Assembly: GCA_964461135.1 (NCBI GenBank) | Contig: CAYWTB010000015.1 | Location: 1 to 64,000 of the forward strand | Source of the DNA: RQOF01 sp964461135 | Lineage (GTDB): Bacteria; Calditrichota; Calditrichia; RBG-13-44-9 | Direction of reading: 5' to 3' | DNA length: 64,000 bases | Shown: one piece after another, positions 19,013 through 28,922 of the stretch | Position numbering within the stretch: the first letter of the stretch is position 1 | Layout: each line of letters begins with the position of its first letter | Program-made: the position numbers and the translations under genes | Notes under the pieces: generated by a model | Database searches by the model: none | Told to the model about the DNA's origin: nothing | What the model saw: the letters and a program-made list of their open reading frames with translations, nothing else

Positions 19013-19055
19013 ACAACCATGGATTGATTCTCTTCACAGCAATACAGGTTCTATT

Positions 19056-20282
19056 ATGATGTTTTGGAAAAATTTTGTTCAATTGATCAGAGACATTCGT
19101 CATCAGAAATTACGGACATTTCTGACTCTTTTCGGAATCGTGTGGGGATCTGTGGCTATTATCCTTTTGCTCACATTTGGGGATGGTTTGCATAAGGTTT
19201 CTTCCAAGGCCGCCCATGGTATGGGCGAAAGTATCTGCATTGTCTGGCCGGGAAGAACCAGTATACCCTATAAAGGACTGCCACGTGGCCGTTTTATTCA
19301 TCTCCGGGAGAATGATATTAATCTGCTGAGAAGACAAATCCGGGAAATTCGATACATCAGCCCTGAATATTCCCGGGATGTGAAAGTAAAAGTCGGTAAA
19401 GAGGGATACGCCACGCAACTTAGCGGTGTTTACCCGGAATACGGGCGGATGCGAAATATGATTCCTCGGGAAGGACGGTTTATAAATATTCTGGATCAGA
19501 AATACCGCCGGAGGGTGACATTCATCGGAAATCAGGTAGAGAAAGATCTCTTTGGTGAAGGAGAAGGTGTAGGACAGACTATTCTTATTAATTCCACTCC
19601 ATTCATGGTGGTCGGAGTTTTAAAAGAAAAAATTCAGAATTCCAATTATAATACCTTCGATTCCAATATTATGGTCATTCCTGCTTCCACTTATGAAGGA
19701 TTATTTGGAGCGCGATATGTGAATAATATGATTGTGCAGGCAAGCGACGTAAAACTCACCGATTCCATGAAAGACAAGCTGTATAAAGTCCTGGGACGGA
19801 AGTATCACTTTAATCCCGGGGATAAAGAAGCATTGTCCATTTGGGATACCACCCAGATGGATAAATTCTTTAACACATTTTTCAAGGGATTTGTAATATT
19901 TCTGGGTATTGTAGGGAGTATGACCCTGATAGTTGGGGGCATTGGAGTTTCCAATATTATGCATGTGGTAGTAGAGGAGCGGACAAACGAGATAGGAATC
20001 AAGAAAGCCCTTGGAGCTAAAAACCGCCTTATTCTGGGACAGTTTATGATGGAGACATTCATCATTACGGCCATCGGAGGTACGTTAGGTTTTCTGATTT
20101 CATATGGAATTGTGAGCCTGGTAAATTTAATCGATCTTAAGAAATATGTTGGGACTTTGGGCATTTCTCCTGTAATTGCCGTTTTTACAGCTCTTATACT
20201 GGGAGTAATCGGATTTATTGCCGGATGGTTCCCGGCACGCCGGGCAGCCCTGATGGATCCGGTTGTGGCTATTCGAAAATAA
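19056..20282 (+). CDS. MacB-type ABC transporter permease (first of two)
   Basis: A 408-aa FtsX/MacB-type permease. One N-terminal membrane span (about 18-40) is followed by a large MacB periplasmic core domain (about 45-250) and three C-terminal spans (about 270-300, 325-350, 365-390), ending in the conserved GWFPARRAALMDPVVAIRK. The phrase VVEERTNEIGIKKALGAK is a family signature at the coupling loop. It has no ATPase domain, unlike MacB proper, and relies on the ATPase two genes downstream. Start could be 19056 or the adjacent ATG at 19059. It ends 13 nt before the probable start of the second permease, which it resembles throughout. Confidence 0.92.
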   Translation: MMFWKNFVQLIRDIRHQKLRTFLTLFGIVWGSVAIILLLTFGDGLHKVSSKAAHGMGESICIVWPGRTSIPYKGLPRGRFIHLRENDINLLRRQIREIRYISPEYSRDVKVKVGKEGYATQLSGVYPEYGRMRNMIPREGRFINILDQKYRRRVTFIGNQVEKDLFGEGEGVGQTILINSTPFMVVGVLKEKIQNSNYNTFDSNIMVIPASTYEGLFGARYVNNMIVQASDVKLTDSMKDKLYKVLGRKYHFNPGDKEALSIWDTTQMDKFFNTFFKGFVIFLGIVGSMTLIVGGIGVSNIMHVVVEERTNEIGIKKALGAKNRLILGQFMMETFIITAIGGTLGFLISYGIVSLVNLIDLKKYVGTLGISPVIAVFTALILGVIGFIAGWFPARRAALMDPVVAIRK

Positions 20283-20295
20283 GAAGGATTGTGTA

Positions 20296-21543
20296 TTGAA
20301 AACCTGGTATTTGTTTCGTCTTTTTACCCGTGAGTTGAAAAAACAGCGAAAACGCATTCTGTTAACTATTTCTGCGATTGCCTGGGGGACTCTGACAATC
20401 ATTTTATTGTTGTCATTTGGAGAGGGCCTCAAACGTCAAATGGGAAAAGCCAATAAGGGTTTGGGTATTAATATTGTTATCTTGTTTGGCGGACAGACCA
20501 GCAAAGTCTACCAGGGGTTACCCAAGGGACGGGAAATTCATTTCACCGATGAGGATGTGCAGCTTCTGAAGGAAAAGGTACCTCAGATATCAGAGATCAG
20601 TGGGGAATATGATATGTGGGGAGCATCTTTTACCTATGGTAAAAAGACCTTAACGGAGAGAATTACCGGGGTACTTCCTTCATTTGAAGATATGAGAACA
20701 CATTATCCCGATGCCGGTGGAAGGTTTATAGACCCCCTCGATGTTGAACAGCGACGAAGAGTGGTATTTCTGGGAAATGAGCTCAAGGACCGTTTAATGG
20801 GCAAAGACGAGGCAGTGGGAAAAATCATAATGATTAATAATATTCCCTTTAAAGTCATCGGCGTTCTCAAGAAGAAACTGCAAATGAGTATGTACGGTGG
20901 ACCAGATGCGGGTAAGGCAGTTGTTCCGTCCACAACCCTTAAAACCCTGCAGGGAAGAAAATATCTCAACCGCATTGTATACCAGGTAAACAAAACAGAA
21001 ATGGCTCCTTACGTAAAGAGAGAGGTGTTTGAGATTCTGGGACGTAAACACCGTTTTGATCCATCCGACGAGAAGGCATTGTTTATGTGGGATACCATTC
21101 AGCAAACCGAAATTGGTCAGACTATTCTGGAAGGAATTCAACTATTTTTAGGTTTGATAGGAGCACTTACGCTTCTTATTGCCAGTGTGGGCGTGGCCAA
21201 CATTATGTACGTCTCGGTGAAGGAAAGAACCCGCGAAATAGGAATAAAGCGCGCACTGGGAGCAAAAAAAGTTCATATTAAACTGCAATTTATTCTTGAG
21301 GCTCTGCTTATTGCCTTTTCAGGAGGATTTATCGGCGGATTTGTTGCGCTGCTTATTATACAGACATTACAGGGAATTCCGGTGGGTGAAGGAGCCTTAC
21401 AGTTTCTGGGAAAACCAACTTTTTCTTATTCTATTGCATTTTCTACTGCTGTCCTTCTTGGGTTAGTAGGCTTACTGGCAGGTTATTTTCCTGCCCGCAG
21501 AGCTGCTGCGGTAGATCCTATTCAGTCATTGAGATATGAGTAA
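20296..21543 (+). CDS. MacB-type ABC transporter permease (second of two)
   Basis: A 415-aa permease with the same plan as its upstream neighbour: N-terminal span, periplasmic MacB core, three C-terminal spans and the terminal FPARRAAAVDPIQSLRYE. The coupling-loop signature VKERTREIGIKRALGAK is present. I favour the TTG at 20296, which has AAGGA at a good distance; the frame stays open upstream into the previous gene (an ATG at 20263). The two permeases look like an ancient tandem duplication and probably form a heterodimer, since only one ATPase gene follows (inference). Confidence 0.88.
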   Translation: MKTWYLFRLFTRELKKQRKRILLTISAIAWGTLTIILLLSFGEGLKRQMGKANKGLGINIVILFGGQTSKVYQGLPKGREIHFTDEDVQLLKEKVPQISEISGEYDMWGASFTYGKKTLTERITGVLPSFEDMRTHYPDAGGRFIDPLDVEQRRRVVFLGNELKDRLMGKDEAVGKIIMINNIPFKVIGVLKKKLQMSMYGGPDAGKAVVPSTTLKTLQGRKYLNRIVYQVNKTEMAPYVKREVFEILGRKHRFDPSDEKALFMWDTIQQTEIGQTILEGIQLFLGLIGALTLLIASVGVANIMYVSVKERTREIGIKRALGAKKVHIKLQFILEALLIAFSGGFIGGFVALLIIQTLQGIPVGEGALQFLGKPTFSYSIAFSTAVLLGLVGLLAGYFPARRAAAVDPIQSLRYE

Positions 21544-21587
21544 TCATGGCCGGTAAGATATGAAGAAATTAAATCAGGTTCTATTTT

Positions 21588-22268
21588 ATGATTAGTATGC
21601 AGAACATCTGGAGGGTATTCAGCACCGGCAAATTAAAAGTAGAAGCACTGCGTGGTATCAATCTTGAAATCAGGGAAGGTGAATTTGTGGCCATCATGGG
21701 GCCCTCCGGATCGGGCAAATCAACACTAATGCATATCATGGGCTGCCTGGATACTCCTACCGACGGAATTTATGAATTAGATAAAGTAAAAGTGCAGAAT
21801 TTGGATGACAACCACCTGGCGGATATCAGGAATCAGAAGGTGGGATTTATATTCCAGAGCTTTAACCTGCTTCCGTATGCCAGTGCTTATGAAAATGTGG
21901 AACTTCCTTTGATTTTCAGAGGGATTAATTCCGGTGATAGAAAACATAAAGCAATTGAGGTATTGAATAAAGTTGGTTTGTTAGACCGTATGGATCATAA
22001 GCCGAATGAACTCTCCGGCGGCCAGCAGCAGCGGGTGGCCATTGCCCGGGCCATGGTTAATGATCCCAGAATTATTATGGCTGATGAACCCACCGGAAAC
22101 CTGGACAGTCAGTCAGGGAAGGAAATTATCCGGGTATTTCTGGATCTATGGGAACAGGGGAATACCATTGTTATGATTACCCACGATGAAGATATCGCCC
22201 AAAATTGCCAGCGTATTATTCACTTAAAAGATGGAATGGTTGAAAATGGCAGCTATGCGGCTCATTAA
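21588..22268 (+). CDS. ABC transporter ATP-binding protein (MacB/LolD type)
   Basis: A 226-aa ATPase with Walker A GPSGSGKST, a Q-loop in FIFQSFNLLP, the signature LSGGQQQR, Walker B RIIMADEPTGNLD and a switch His in ITHDE. The NLLPYASAYENVELPL stretch is typical of MacB/LolD-type ATPases that drive mechanotransmission exporters. It ends the adaptor-permease-permease-ATPase operon. Cargo is unknown; the family exports macrolides, peptides, lipoproteins or siderophores. Confidence 0.95.
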   Translation: MISMQNIWRVFSTGKLKVEALRGINLEIREGEFVAIMGPSGSGKSTLMHIMGCLDTPTDGIYELDKVKVQNLDDNHLADIRNQKVGFIFQSFNLLPYASAYENVELPLIFRGINSGDRKHKAIEVLNKVGLLDRMDHKPNELSGGQQQRVAIARAMVNDPRIIMADEPTGNLDSQSGKEIIRVFLDLWEQGNTIVMITHDEDIAQNCQRIIHLKDGMVENGSYAAH

Positions 22269-22636
22269 TTATTTTAATCCATAAATTTTATCTTAAAGAC
22301 TCGAAGGACTTAAAATTCAGAGGCTAAGAAGACTAAAACTTCAATTTCAGATATTTGTCACGGGATGTTATTTTAATTTCTCCCGTAATTGATTCAAACA
22401 TATTGGCCTGATGTATTAGCCTGTTTAATTCACAAAAAACGATATAATGCATCAAATGTGTTATATCCAAAGAAATTAAATTGTCCCGGTCTTTAGACCA
22501 GGGATTAAAGAATCCGGCATATTTGGTCTTTAGCCCCTATTTGTGAATTAAGGTTAGAGGTTCTCAATTATCCGAATGTTTAATTTTTTTTTGACTGGCA
22601 GGGGATTCTTCTCGGGAATCAGAATGCATCTTGAAT
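22269..22636. other. Intergenic region with short degenerate repeats
   Basis: A 368-nt gap between convergent genes (export ATPase and ABC-F) with no convincing coding frame. It holds a short segment (about 22294-22315, TAAAGACTCGAAGGACTTAA) resembling, in inverted orientation, one near 45581-45604. It also has a perfect short palindrome (GGTCTTTAGACC near 22489-22501), and GGTCTTTAG recurs about 30 nt later. No clear terminator hairpin with a T run is seen for either gene. Confidence 0.5.
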
Positions 22637-24598
22637 TTAAAGGCCATCCCGGAGAGACTGCATCAGAGATTCATATTCCTGTTGGTAAATTTCCCATTCT
22701 TTCAATAAAAGATCCAGCTTATTGGAAGTTTCCCGGTATTTCACCTGCAGATTAATTATCAATGTTGAATCTTTGTAATTATCCGGCCTGCCCAGATTAT
22801 ATTCCATCTCTGATTTTTTCTTTTCCAGTTTTTCAATAGTGTGTTCTATCTCTCTGATCTTGTGAAGAAGTTGATTTCTTTTGGAACTTAACGCTTGTCT
22901 CGCACGGGCTTCCACACGTTTTTTTACTTTGTTTTTTTGAGCCGTGGATTCTGGCTTCTTTATGACGTTTTCTTTTAGCTCTACATTTTGTTTTTGGGCT
23001 TTCAGGAGCAGATAATCAGAGTAATTACCTTCAAATTCTGATAACCGGCCGATTTCCAGTTCAAATACGCGGTGGATGAGTTTATCCAGGAAATAGCGGT
23101 CGTGAGAAATTAGCAGGAGAGTTCCGTTATAATCCTGCAGAGCTTTTTCCAAGGCCTGGCGGGATAGAGTATCGAGGTGATTTGTAGGTTCATCCATTAT
23201 GAGGAAATTGACCGGAGACAACAGAATCTTTGCCAACGATACGCGGGCTTTTTCACCTCCGGACAGTACCTGTATTTTTTTATCAACATCATCACCACTA
23301 AACATAAATAGTCCCAGAATGTTGCGAATACTGGTTCTGTGAGAGTCCGAAACGGTTTGCAATATTTCCTGGTAAATGGAGTTATTTATATTCAATTCTT
23401 CGATGCGGTGTTGCGCAAAATATCCTATTTCCAGCCGTTCCCCGGTAGTGATTTTGCCTTTCTGTGGAATGAGGTCCCCGCTGATCAATTTTGTCAAAGT
23501 GGTTTTCCCGGCACCGTTTTTACCAACCAGTGCAATTTTGTCATTTCGAGATATATGAAATGAAATATTCTCCAATACCCAGGTTTCATGATAGCGAAAG
23601 AAAACATTATCGAAATGTGCCACATTTTTAAAGCTGGGAATATCAACTTTAAGGGTGAAGGAAAATATTTTTTCAGTTTCCGGCAAATCCAGGTTGTCAA
23701 GTTTTTCCAGTTTTTTGACGCGGCTTTGGACCTGTGAGGCTTTGGTAGCTTTATAACGGAAGCGATCAATAAATTTTTTCTGCTGATCTTTTATTTTCTT
23801 CAGATTTTTCCAGTCATGTACAGCCTGTTCGGTTCTCAGTTGTTTTTGAATTTCATAATCATGGAAATTGCCTGGATAATGGAGGAGAGAACCTTTATCG
23901 AGCTCCACAATTTCACCGGCAATTTTATCAATTAAGAATCGATCATGTGATACGATAATGAGGCTGCCCTTATACTTTTTCAAATAATTTTCCAGCCATT
24001 CAAGAGAAGGCAGGTCCAGATGGTTTGTAGGTTCATCCAGTAACAATAGATCAGTTTTTTGTAAGAGCAATTTGGCCAGATAAGCCCGCATCCTCCACCC
24101 GCCACTGAATTCTTTCAAATTTTTTCCAAAATCCGAAAAACCAAATCCGATGCCGGCAAGTATTTTTTTTGCTTCTGCCCGAAAATGATAACCATTCCGG
24201 ATCCTGAGTTGATATTCCAGTTGAGATTGTTCAGTCAATAAGTCCTGCTGCATGGGACTGTAAACCTGGTCATTAAGGAGATTCAGTATTTGTTCCAGCC
24301 GCGATTCCATCATTAGCAAATCTTTTCTTCCTGAGAGAACCAGGTTTAAAACAGTTTCATTATTTAATGAAATTTCTTCCTGTGGCAGATAGCCGATCTC
24401 GTACCCCGATGGCCGGATGATTTGCCCGGATGATGCTTCAATTTCACCGGTGATAATTTTTAACAGGGTGGTTTTGCCGGTACCATTAGGACCGATAAGA
24501 GCTATTCTATTGCCCTCATCAATGTTCCAGTCAGCGCCCGAGAGGAGTTTTCGTGTTCCGATCTCGTAATGGATATTCTTAAGTTGTATCATTGACAT
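22637..24598 (-). CDS. ABC-F family ATPase (ribosome-associated type)
   Basis: A 653-aa soluble protein with two ABC ATPase domains and no membrane segment. Domain one has Walker A GPNGTGKTT, signature FSGGWRMR and Walker B LLLLDEPTNHLD. The ABC-F linker helices follow (about 235-300; FIDRFRYKATKASQVQSR). Domain two has GKNGAGKTT, LSGGEKARVSL and FLIMDEPTNHLD. The C-terminus (about 540-650) is a charged coiled coil. ABC-F proteins act on the ribosome, in translation factor, antibiotic-protection or assembly roles. The subgroup cannot be decided by eye, though the C-terminal coiled coil and length fit Uup/YdiF-like members. Confidence 0.94.
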   Translation of the reverse strand: MSMIQLKNIHYEIGTRKLLSGADWNIDEGNRIALIGPNGTGKTTLLKIITGEIEASSGQIIRPSGYEIGYLPQEEISLNNETVLNLVLSGRKDLLMMESRLEQILNLLNDQVYSPMQQDLLTEQSQLEYQLRIRNGYHFRAEAKKILAGIGFGFSDFGKNLKEFSGGWRMRAYLAKLLLQKTDLLLLDEPTNHLDLPSLEWLENYLKKYKGSLIIVSHDRFLIDKIAGEIVELDKGSLLHYPGNFHDYEIQKQLRTEQAVHDWKNLKKIKDQQKKFIDRFRYKATKASQVQSRVKKLEKLDNLDLPETEKIFSFTLKVDIPSFKNVAHFDNVFFRYHETWVLENISFHISRNDKIALVGKNGAGKTTLTKLISGDLIPQKGKITTGERLEIGYFAQHRIEELNINNSIYQEILQTVSDSHRTSIRNILGLFMFSGDDVDKKIQVLSGGEKARVSLAKILLSPVNFLIMDEPTNHLDTLSRQALEKALQDYNGTLLLISHDRYFLDKLIHRVFELEIGRLSEFEGNYSDYLLLKAQKQNVELKENVIKKPESTAQKNKVKKRVEARARQALSSKRNQLLHKIREIEHTIEKLEKKKSEMEYNLGRPDNYKDSTLIINLQVKYRETSNKLDLLLKEWEIYQQEYESLMQSLRDGL

Positions 24599-24783
24599 AG
24601 TTATTTTAAATAATACGCTGTTTAAAGATTATCTAATCGCTAAATTGAGTTGTAAGTTCATGGGATTTTCAGAAATATAAATTTGTGCTAAATTAGATTA
24701 TTAGAAAAGAGATGACAAATATTTTGAAAATTTACTATTAATTATTAATTTACAGTTAAAATCTAACCTTAACAGGAGAGAAA

Positions 24784-25881
24784 ATGGAAGGCAAATTGAT
24801 TAATTGGAAAAAGTTACTGGATTTTTCTAAGAGAGTTATGATGAAGATGGAGGCGAGTGAGGATGATGCCTTTAAGGTCGCGGATAATCTGGTATCCTCA
24901 AATTTGAGAGGGATTGATTCACATGGAGTTTCCCGTCTGGGTCGTTATGTGGATGGTATAAAATCCGGTTATATTATTGCAAAAGCCAAACCTAAAGTAG
25001 TAAAAGAATCCAGTGTCCTAGCCAATGTTGACGGACAGAACGGACTTGGTCAACCGATGGGCTGGTTTGGCATGGAGCTGGCGATCAAAAAAGCGCAGAA
25101 GGAGGGTCTTGGTTTTGTGACCGTATTTAATTCAAATCACTATGGTTATGCCGGTTATTATCCCTTAATGGCTTTGAAATCTGATCTCATGGGTATTTCC
25201 ATGACCAATTCAGCCCCACTGGTAGTACCGACATTTGGTAAGAATTCTATTATTGGTACCAATCCCATTGCAGTGACGGCTCCCACCAGCAAAAATCGTC
25301 CCTGGGTTATGGACTTCGCAACGGCTGTTGTTCCTCGAGGCAAGCTGGAGGTTTATAACCGTTTGGGCAAAAAGCTTCCGGAAGGCTGGGCGACTGATGA
25401 ACGTGGTCATGTGACGGATGATCCGGGCAGGGTGCTTAAAAACCTGAAAGAACTGCTGGGAGGAGGACTTTTACCACTGGGCGGCGCCGGTGAGACCTAT
25501 GGTGGACACAAAGGATATGGATTAAATGTTATGGTGGACGTATTTTGTGCCATACTATCCGGTTCGAATTATGGTCCCCATGTAGTTTCCAAAAAGGAAG
25601 GGAAAATCAATTTCCCCCGGGTGGGACATATGTTCATGGCACTGGATCCTGATTATCTGGTGGGAATCAAGGAATTTAAAGCGCACATGGATAAGTACAT
25701 TAATGAATTGAAAAATTCAGAGAAAGCAGAAGGAGAATCCCGTATCTATGTGCATGGCGAAAAAGAATTTGAGGAACAGGAGAGACGTGAAAAGAACGGT
25801 ATTCAGTTAGATACGAAAACAGTTGATGGTCTTGTAGCTATATCCAAAGAACTGAATGAGCACATTGAATTTATGGAATAA
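24784..25881 (+). CDS. Ldh family (malate/L-lactate type) NAD(P)-dependent dehydrogenase
   Basis: A 365-aa member of the Ldh/MDH2 family, whose members oxidise malate, L-lactate, sulfolactate or ureidoglycolate with NAD(P). Visible signatures: the active-site His in SNLRGIDSHGVSRLGRYVDGI, VFNSNHYGYAGYYPLMAL, and the conserved GTNPIAVTAPT block followed by PWVMDFATAVVPRGKLEVY, then GGHKGYGLNVMVDVF. The length is normal. The start ATG has AGGAGAG immediately upstream. Substrate is not predictable from sequence. It is monocistronic and converges with serC across a shared terminator. Confidence 0.92.
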   Translation: MEGKLINWKKLLDFSKRVMMKMEASEDDAFKVADNLVSSNLRGIDSHGVSRLGRYVDGIKSGYIIAKAKPKVVKESSVLANVDGQNGLGQPMGWFGMELAIKKAQKEGLGFVTVFNSNHYGYAGYYPLMALKSDLMGISMTNSAPLVVPTFGKNSIIGTNPIAVTAPTSKNRPWVMDFATAVVPRGKLEVYNRLGKKLPEGWATDERGHVTDDPGRVLKNLKELLGGGLLPLGGAGETYGGHKGYGLNVMVDVFCAILSGSNYGPHVVSKKEGKINFPRVGHMFMALDPDYLVGIKEFKAHMDKYINELKNSEKAEGESRIYVHGEKEFEEQERREKNGIQLDTKTVDGLVAISKELNEHIEFME

Positions 25882-25910
25882 CGGTAATGTTATCCCAGTG
25901 ATGGAGCAAT

Positions 25911-25940
25911 AAAAAAGGGAGCATTTTGGCTCCCTTTTTT
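25911..25940. terminator. Bidirectional intrinsic terminator between ldh-type gene and serC
   Basis: A perfect stem AAAAAAGGGAGC / GCTCCCTTTTTT with a 6-nt loop sits 30 nt after the dehydrogenase stop and 21 nt beyond the serC stop on the other strand. The flanking A and T runs make it work in both directions. Confidence 0.9.
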
Positions 25941-25960
25941 AGTATAGTATGAAATATATC

Positions 25961-27043
25961 TCAGCCGTTGCTTTTCTGAAATTTTTTCATGTGATCCATC
26001 AGTTTTTCAACACCATCCAGTGGCATGGCATTGTAAATACTGGCGCGAATCCCTCCCACCGAACGATGACCTTTCAGCCCAACCAGACCTGCGGCATTGG
26101 CCTCGGATATGAATTGCTTTTCCAGATCTTCCGAGGGTAAGCGAAAGGTTATGTTCATTATAGACCTGCTGTCACTCTTTGCAGTTGGGCGGTAATAGTT
26201 GGAAGAATCTATGGTATCATATAATAATTTCGCTTTCTGCTGGTTGATCTTTTCAACCTTATCAATTCCGCCTGTATCAAGGATCCACTTCATCACCAGA
26301 CTCACTATATAAATTCCGAAACAGTTGGGAGTATTATAAAGCGAATTTTTTTCTGCGAAAGTCTTATAATTAAGAATGGTCGGGATATTTTCCGGACTGC
26401 GGTCCAGCAGATCATTACGGATAATGACGATTGTTACACCTGCAGGGCCGACATTTTTCTGGGCACCGGCATAAATCAGGCCGAATAGCCTGGAATCAAA
26501 GCGACGGCAGTAAAAATCTGAGGACATGTCCGCCACCAAAGGCACTTCTTTACTCTCAGGATAGCTCTGCCACTGGGTTCCAAAAATAGTGTTATTGGAA
26601 GTGATGTGCAAATATGAGGCATTATTGTCAATATTAAAATTCCGGGGAATATGATTGAAATTATCCTGATCTGAACTGGCGATCACTTGATACTCTATAC
26701 TTAGTTTTTTTGCCTCGGAAATCGCTTTTTTTGACCAGGAACCGGTATTTATATATAGTGCAGGTTTTCCCTTCTGTGCCAGGTTTAAAGGTACCGCTGC
26801 AAATTGTGCAGTTGCTCCTCCCTGCAGGAAGAGCACCGTGTAATTATCAGTTATACCCATTACTTTTTTTATATCTTCAATAGCCTCATTTAAAATAGAA
26901 TCAAATGTTTTCGAGCGGTGACTCATTTCCAGTATTGACAAACCTTCCCCACCATAATTGGTCAATTCTTTCTGTGCCTTTTCAAGAACAGAAAGAGGCA
27001 GGGTGGCTGGTCCCGGATTAAAGTTAACAACGCGGCCTTTCAT
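25961..27043 (-). CDS. serC: Phosphoserine aminotransferase
   Basis: A 360-aa class V, PLP-dependent aminotransferase converting 3-phosphohydroxypyruvate to phosphoserine (serine and, in some bacteria, pyridoxine synthesis). It begins with the diagnostic FNPGPATLPLSVLEKAQKEL. It also contains EMSHRSKTFDSI, the substrate-binding LFLQGGATAQFAAVPLNL, the PLP-lysine segment YAGAQKNVGPAGVT, and the C-terminal GLKGHRSVGGIRASIYNAM. I used the ATG at 27043, which has AAGAAAGGGGA upstream and matches the family N-terminus, rather than one 8 codons earlier. No serA or serB lies adjacent. Confidence 0.97.
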   Translation of the reverse strand: MKGRVVNFNPGPATLPLSVLEKAQKELTNYGGEGLSILEMSHRSKTFDSILNEAIEDIKKVMGITDNYTVLFLQGGATAQFAAVPLNLAQKGKPALYINTGSWSKKAISEAKKLSIEYQVIASSDQDNFNHIPRNFNIDNNASYLHITSNNTIFGTQWQSYPESKEVPLVADMSSDFYCRRFDSRLFGLIYAGAQKNVGPAGVTIVIIRNDLLDRSPENIPTILNYKTFAEKNSLYNTPNCFGIYIVSLVMKWILDTGGIDKVEKINQQKAKLLYDTIDSSNYYRPTAKSDSRSIMNITFRLPSEDLEKQFISEANAAGLVGLKGHRSVGGIRASIYNAMPLDGVEKLMDHMKKFQKSNG

Positions 27044-27223
27044 ATTTTCCCCTTTCTTTATTACCATAGAGTAAATTAATGAAAAATATTGTGATTAATT
27101 TACTAAACTCTCACAATTTAGTAAAGACATTTAGTAAAAACATCCGGCTGACTACATTAAATACGGGTTGATTTTCCTTGCTCTAATGGTTATTATTGAA
27201 ATTTAAAAACCGGAAAGATTACT

Positions 27224-28903
27224 ATGATAAATATATATAAAAAATTAAATCCCCTTGTTTTTTTTATAATCCTGCTTATATGGATGGGAATCAGGGCACA
27301 AACCTTACCTACCCTGGAAGATATAAAAGGAAAGAAAGTGCGTGAAGATTTGCAGGAACTGGCCTCGGAAAAATACCAGGGACGGGAAGCCGGTTTAACA
27401 GGCGGCAAAATGGCGGGCGATTATATTCTGCAGAAGATTAATAAACCCGGATTATTACCTTTGTCTGGTGATACTAATAGGACGGCCGAATCGGGTTATG
27501 TTCAGAAATTTCAAATCATCGGAACCCTTTCTGCAGAGGTAGGGGCCTCCTTACGGGTTCAGCTTGAGGACAGCAGTTATAATGCCATACGGGATAAAGA
27601 TTATTTTTATTTTTTCAACTCGGCTGTAAAAATTGATCTGGATGGTCCGGTTGTTTTTGCGGGATACGCCATTAGCGCACCTGAGTACAGGTATGATGAT
27701 TTTCAGGGTGTAAATGTCAACGGAAAAGTAATAGTTGCATTTTACGGAGAGCCGTTAGAAAAGGATAGTCTGGTATTTTTTAATGGAACACACCAGACCA
27801 AATATATGATGGAATACTGGAAGGCAAAAAACATTGCTGCAAGAGGTGGAAAAGCGCTATTAGTGATCCCTACTCCTGAAAACAGGCAAAGCTATGAAAG
27901 ATTTCTGCAGAGACGACAAAGTCAGAAAGCGCATAAGAATTTTGTGCTGAAAGGCGATTCAACTGTTCCGGTGATTTACCTGTCTCCGGAATTTTCCGAT
28001 AAGCTTTTTGATGGCTGGATACCCAATAATTTTAAGACCACTGTTCAGAAAATACACGATGAATCTCAGAAACCAGATACCACTACCATAAGTTGGGAGA
28101 GGGGCGGATTTCCGCAAATAAAGACCTGTTTGTCCATTAACTATGATAATCCCGAGATCCGCAATTGCCGAAATATTCTGGCCATTCTTCCTGGCAATGA
28201 TGAAATATTAGGAAAAGAATACATACTGGTCGGATCCCATTATGACCATGAAGGCATCAGGAATGGTAAATTATATCCCGGGGCAGATGATAACGCATCG
28301 GGAGTAGCGGCAAATCTCAATGTGGCCTTTGCTTTCTCACAGCTCAAAAAAAATCAGTACCCCAGTCGGAGTGTAATTTTTGCTTTCTGGGATGCCGAGG
28401 AGGAAGGAACTCTTGGCACCCGTTATTTTGCAGATCATCCTCCGGTAAGTTTACAGAATATTAAAGTTGCCATTAATATGGATATGATTGGTCGGGATGC
28501 TTCTTTTAATTTTGCTGCCCTGAGGAATCCCATCAGGGATGAAGATGCGGAGAACAAAGTGATGTTATTTTATTCCGCCCAGGCGGAAGGTCTGAAAAAA
28601 ATTGCAGAGGAAGCAAACGTTGCCTCTCATCTTCATCTGCTTTTTGATCCCAATGTGTTCTTTACCAGCGGCAGTGATCATGTCAATTTTCACTCACTGG
28701 GTATACCGGTGGTATATTACTTTACCGGTTTTCATCCAGACTACACCAGTCCGCAGGATACCGCAGACAAAATTGACTATGAAAAACTAACCCGCATTGC
28801 CAGGCACATTGCGGATTTTACTTATTTGCTCGCAAACAGTTCGCAAATTCCGGATTTTGATACAGATATTCTGACTGCACCGGAAGGAGATTTTACGAGA
28901 TAA
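27224..28903 (+). CDS. Secreted M28 family metallopeptidase with PA domain
   Basis: A 559-aa protein with a signal peptide (about 1-26, ending IRAQ). A protease-associated insert (about 110-290) precedes the M28 catalytic domain. Zinc-ligand motifs are all present: SHYDHEG, GADDNASG, DAEEEGTLGT (with the catalytic Glu pair), INMDMIGRD and SGSDHVNFHSLGIP. The family comprises aminopeptidases and carboxypeptidases acting on peptides in the periplasm or outside the cell. It is followed 19 nt later by asnS, so the two may share a transcript. Confidence 0.92.
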   Translation: MINIYKKLNPLVFFIILLIWMGIRAQTLPTLEDIKGKKVREDLQELASEKYQGREAGLTGGKMAGDYILQKINKPGLLPLSGDTNRTAESGYVQKFQIIGTLSAEVGASLRVQLEDSSYNAIRDKDYFYFFNSAVKIDLDGPVVFAGYAISAPEYRYDDFQGVNVNGKVIVAFYGEPLEKDSLVFFNGTHQTKYMMEYWKAKNIAARGGKALLVIPTPENRQSYERFLQRRQSQKAHKNFVLKGDSTVPVIYLSPEFSDKLFDGWIPNNFKTTVQKIHDESQKPDTTTISWERGGFPQIKTCLSINYDNPEIRNCRNILAILPGNDEILGKEYILVGSHYDHEGIRNGKLYPGADDNASGVAANLNVAFAFSQLKKNQYPSRSVIFAFWDAEEEGTLGTRYFADHPPVSLQNIKVAINMDMIGRDASFNFAALRNPIRDEDAENKVMLFYSAQAEGLKKIAEEANVASHLHLLFDPNVFFTSGSDHVNFHSLGIPVVYYFTGFHPDYTSPQDTADKIDYEKLTRIARHIADFTYLLANSSQIPDFDTDILTAPEGDFTR

Positions 28904-28922
28904 ATGAACGGAGTATTTTCCC

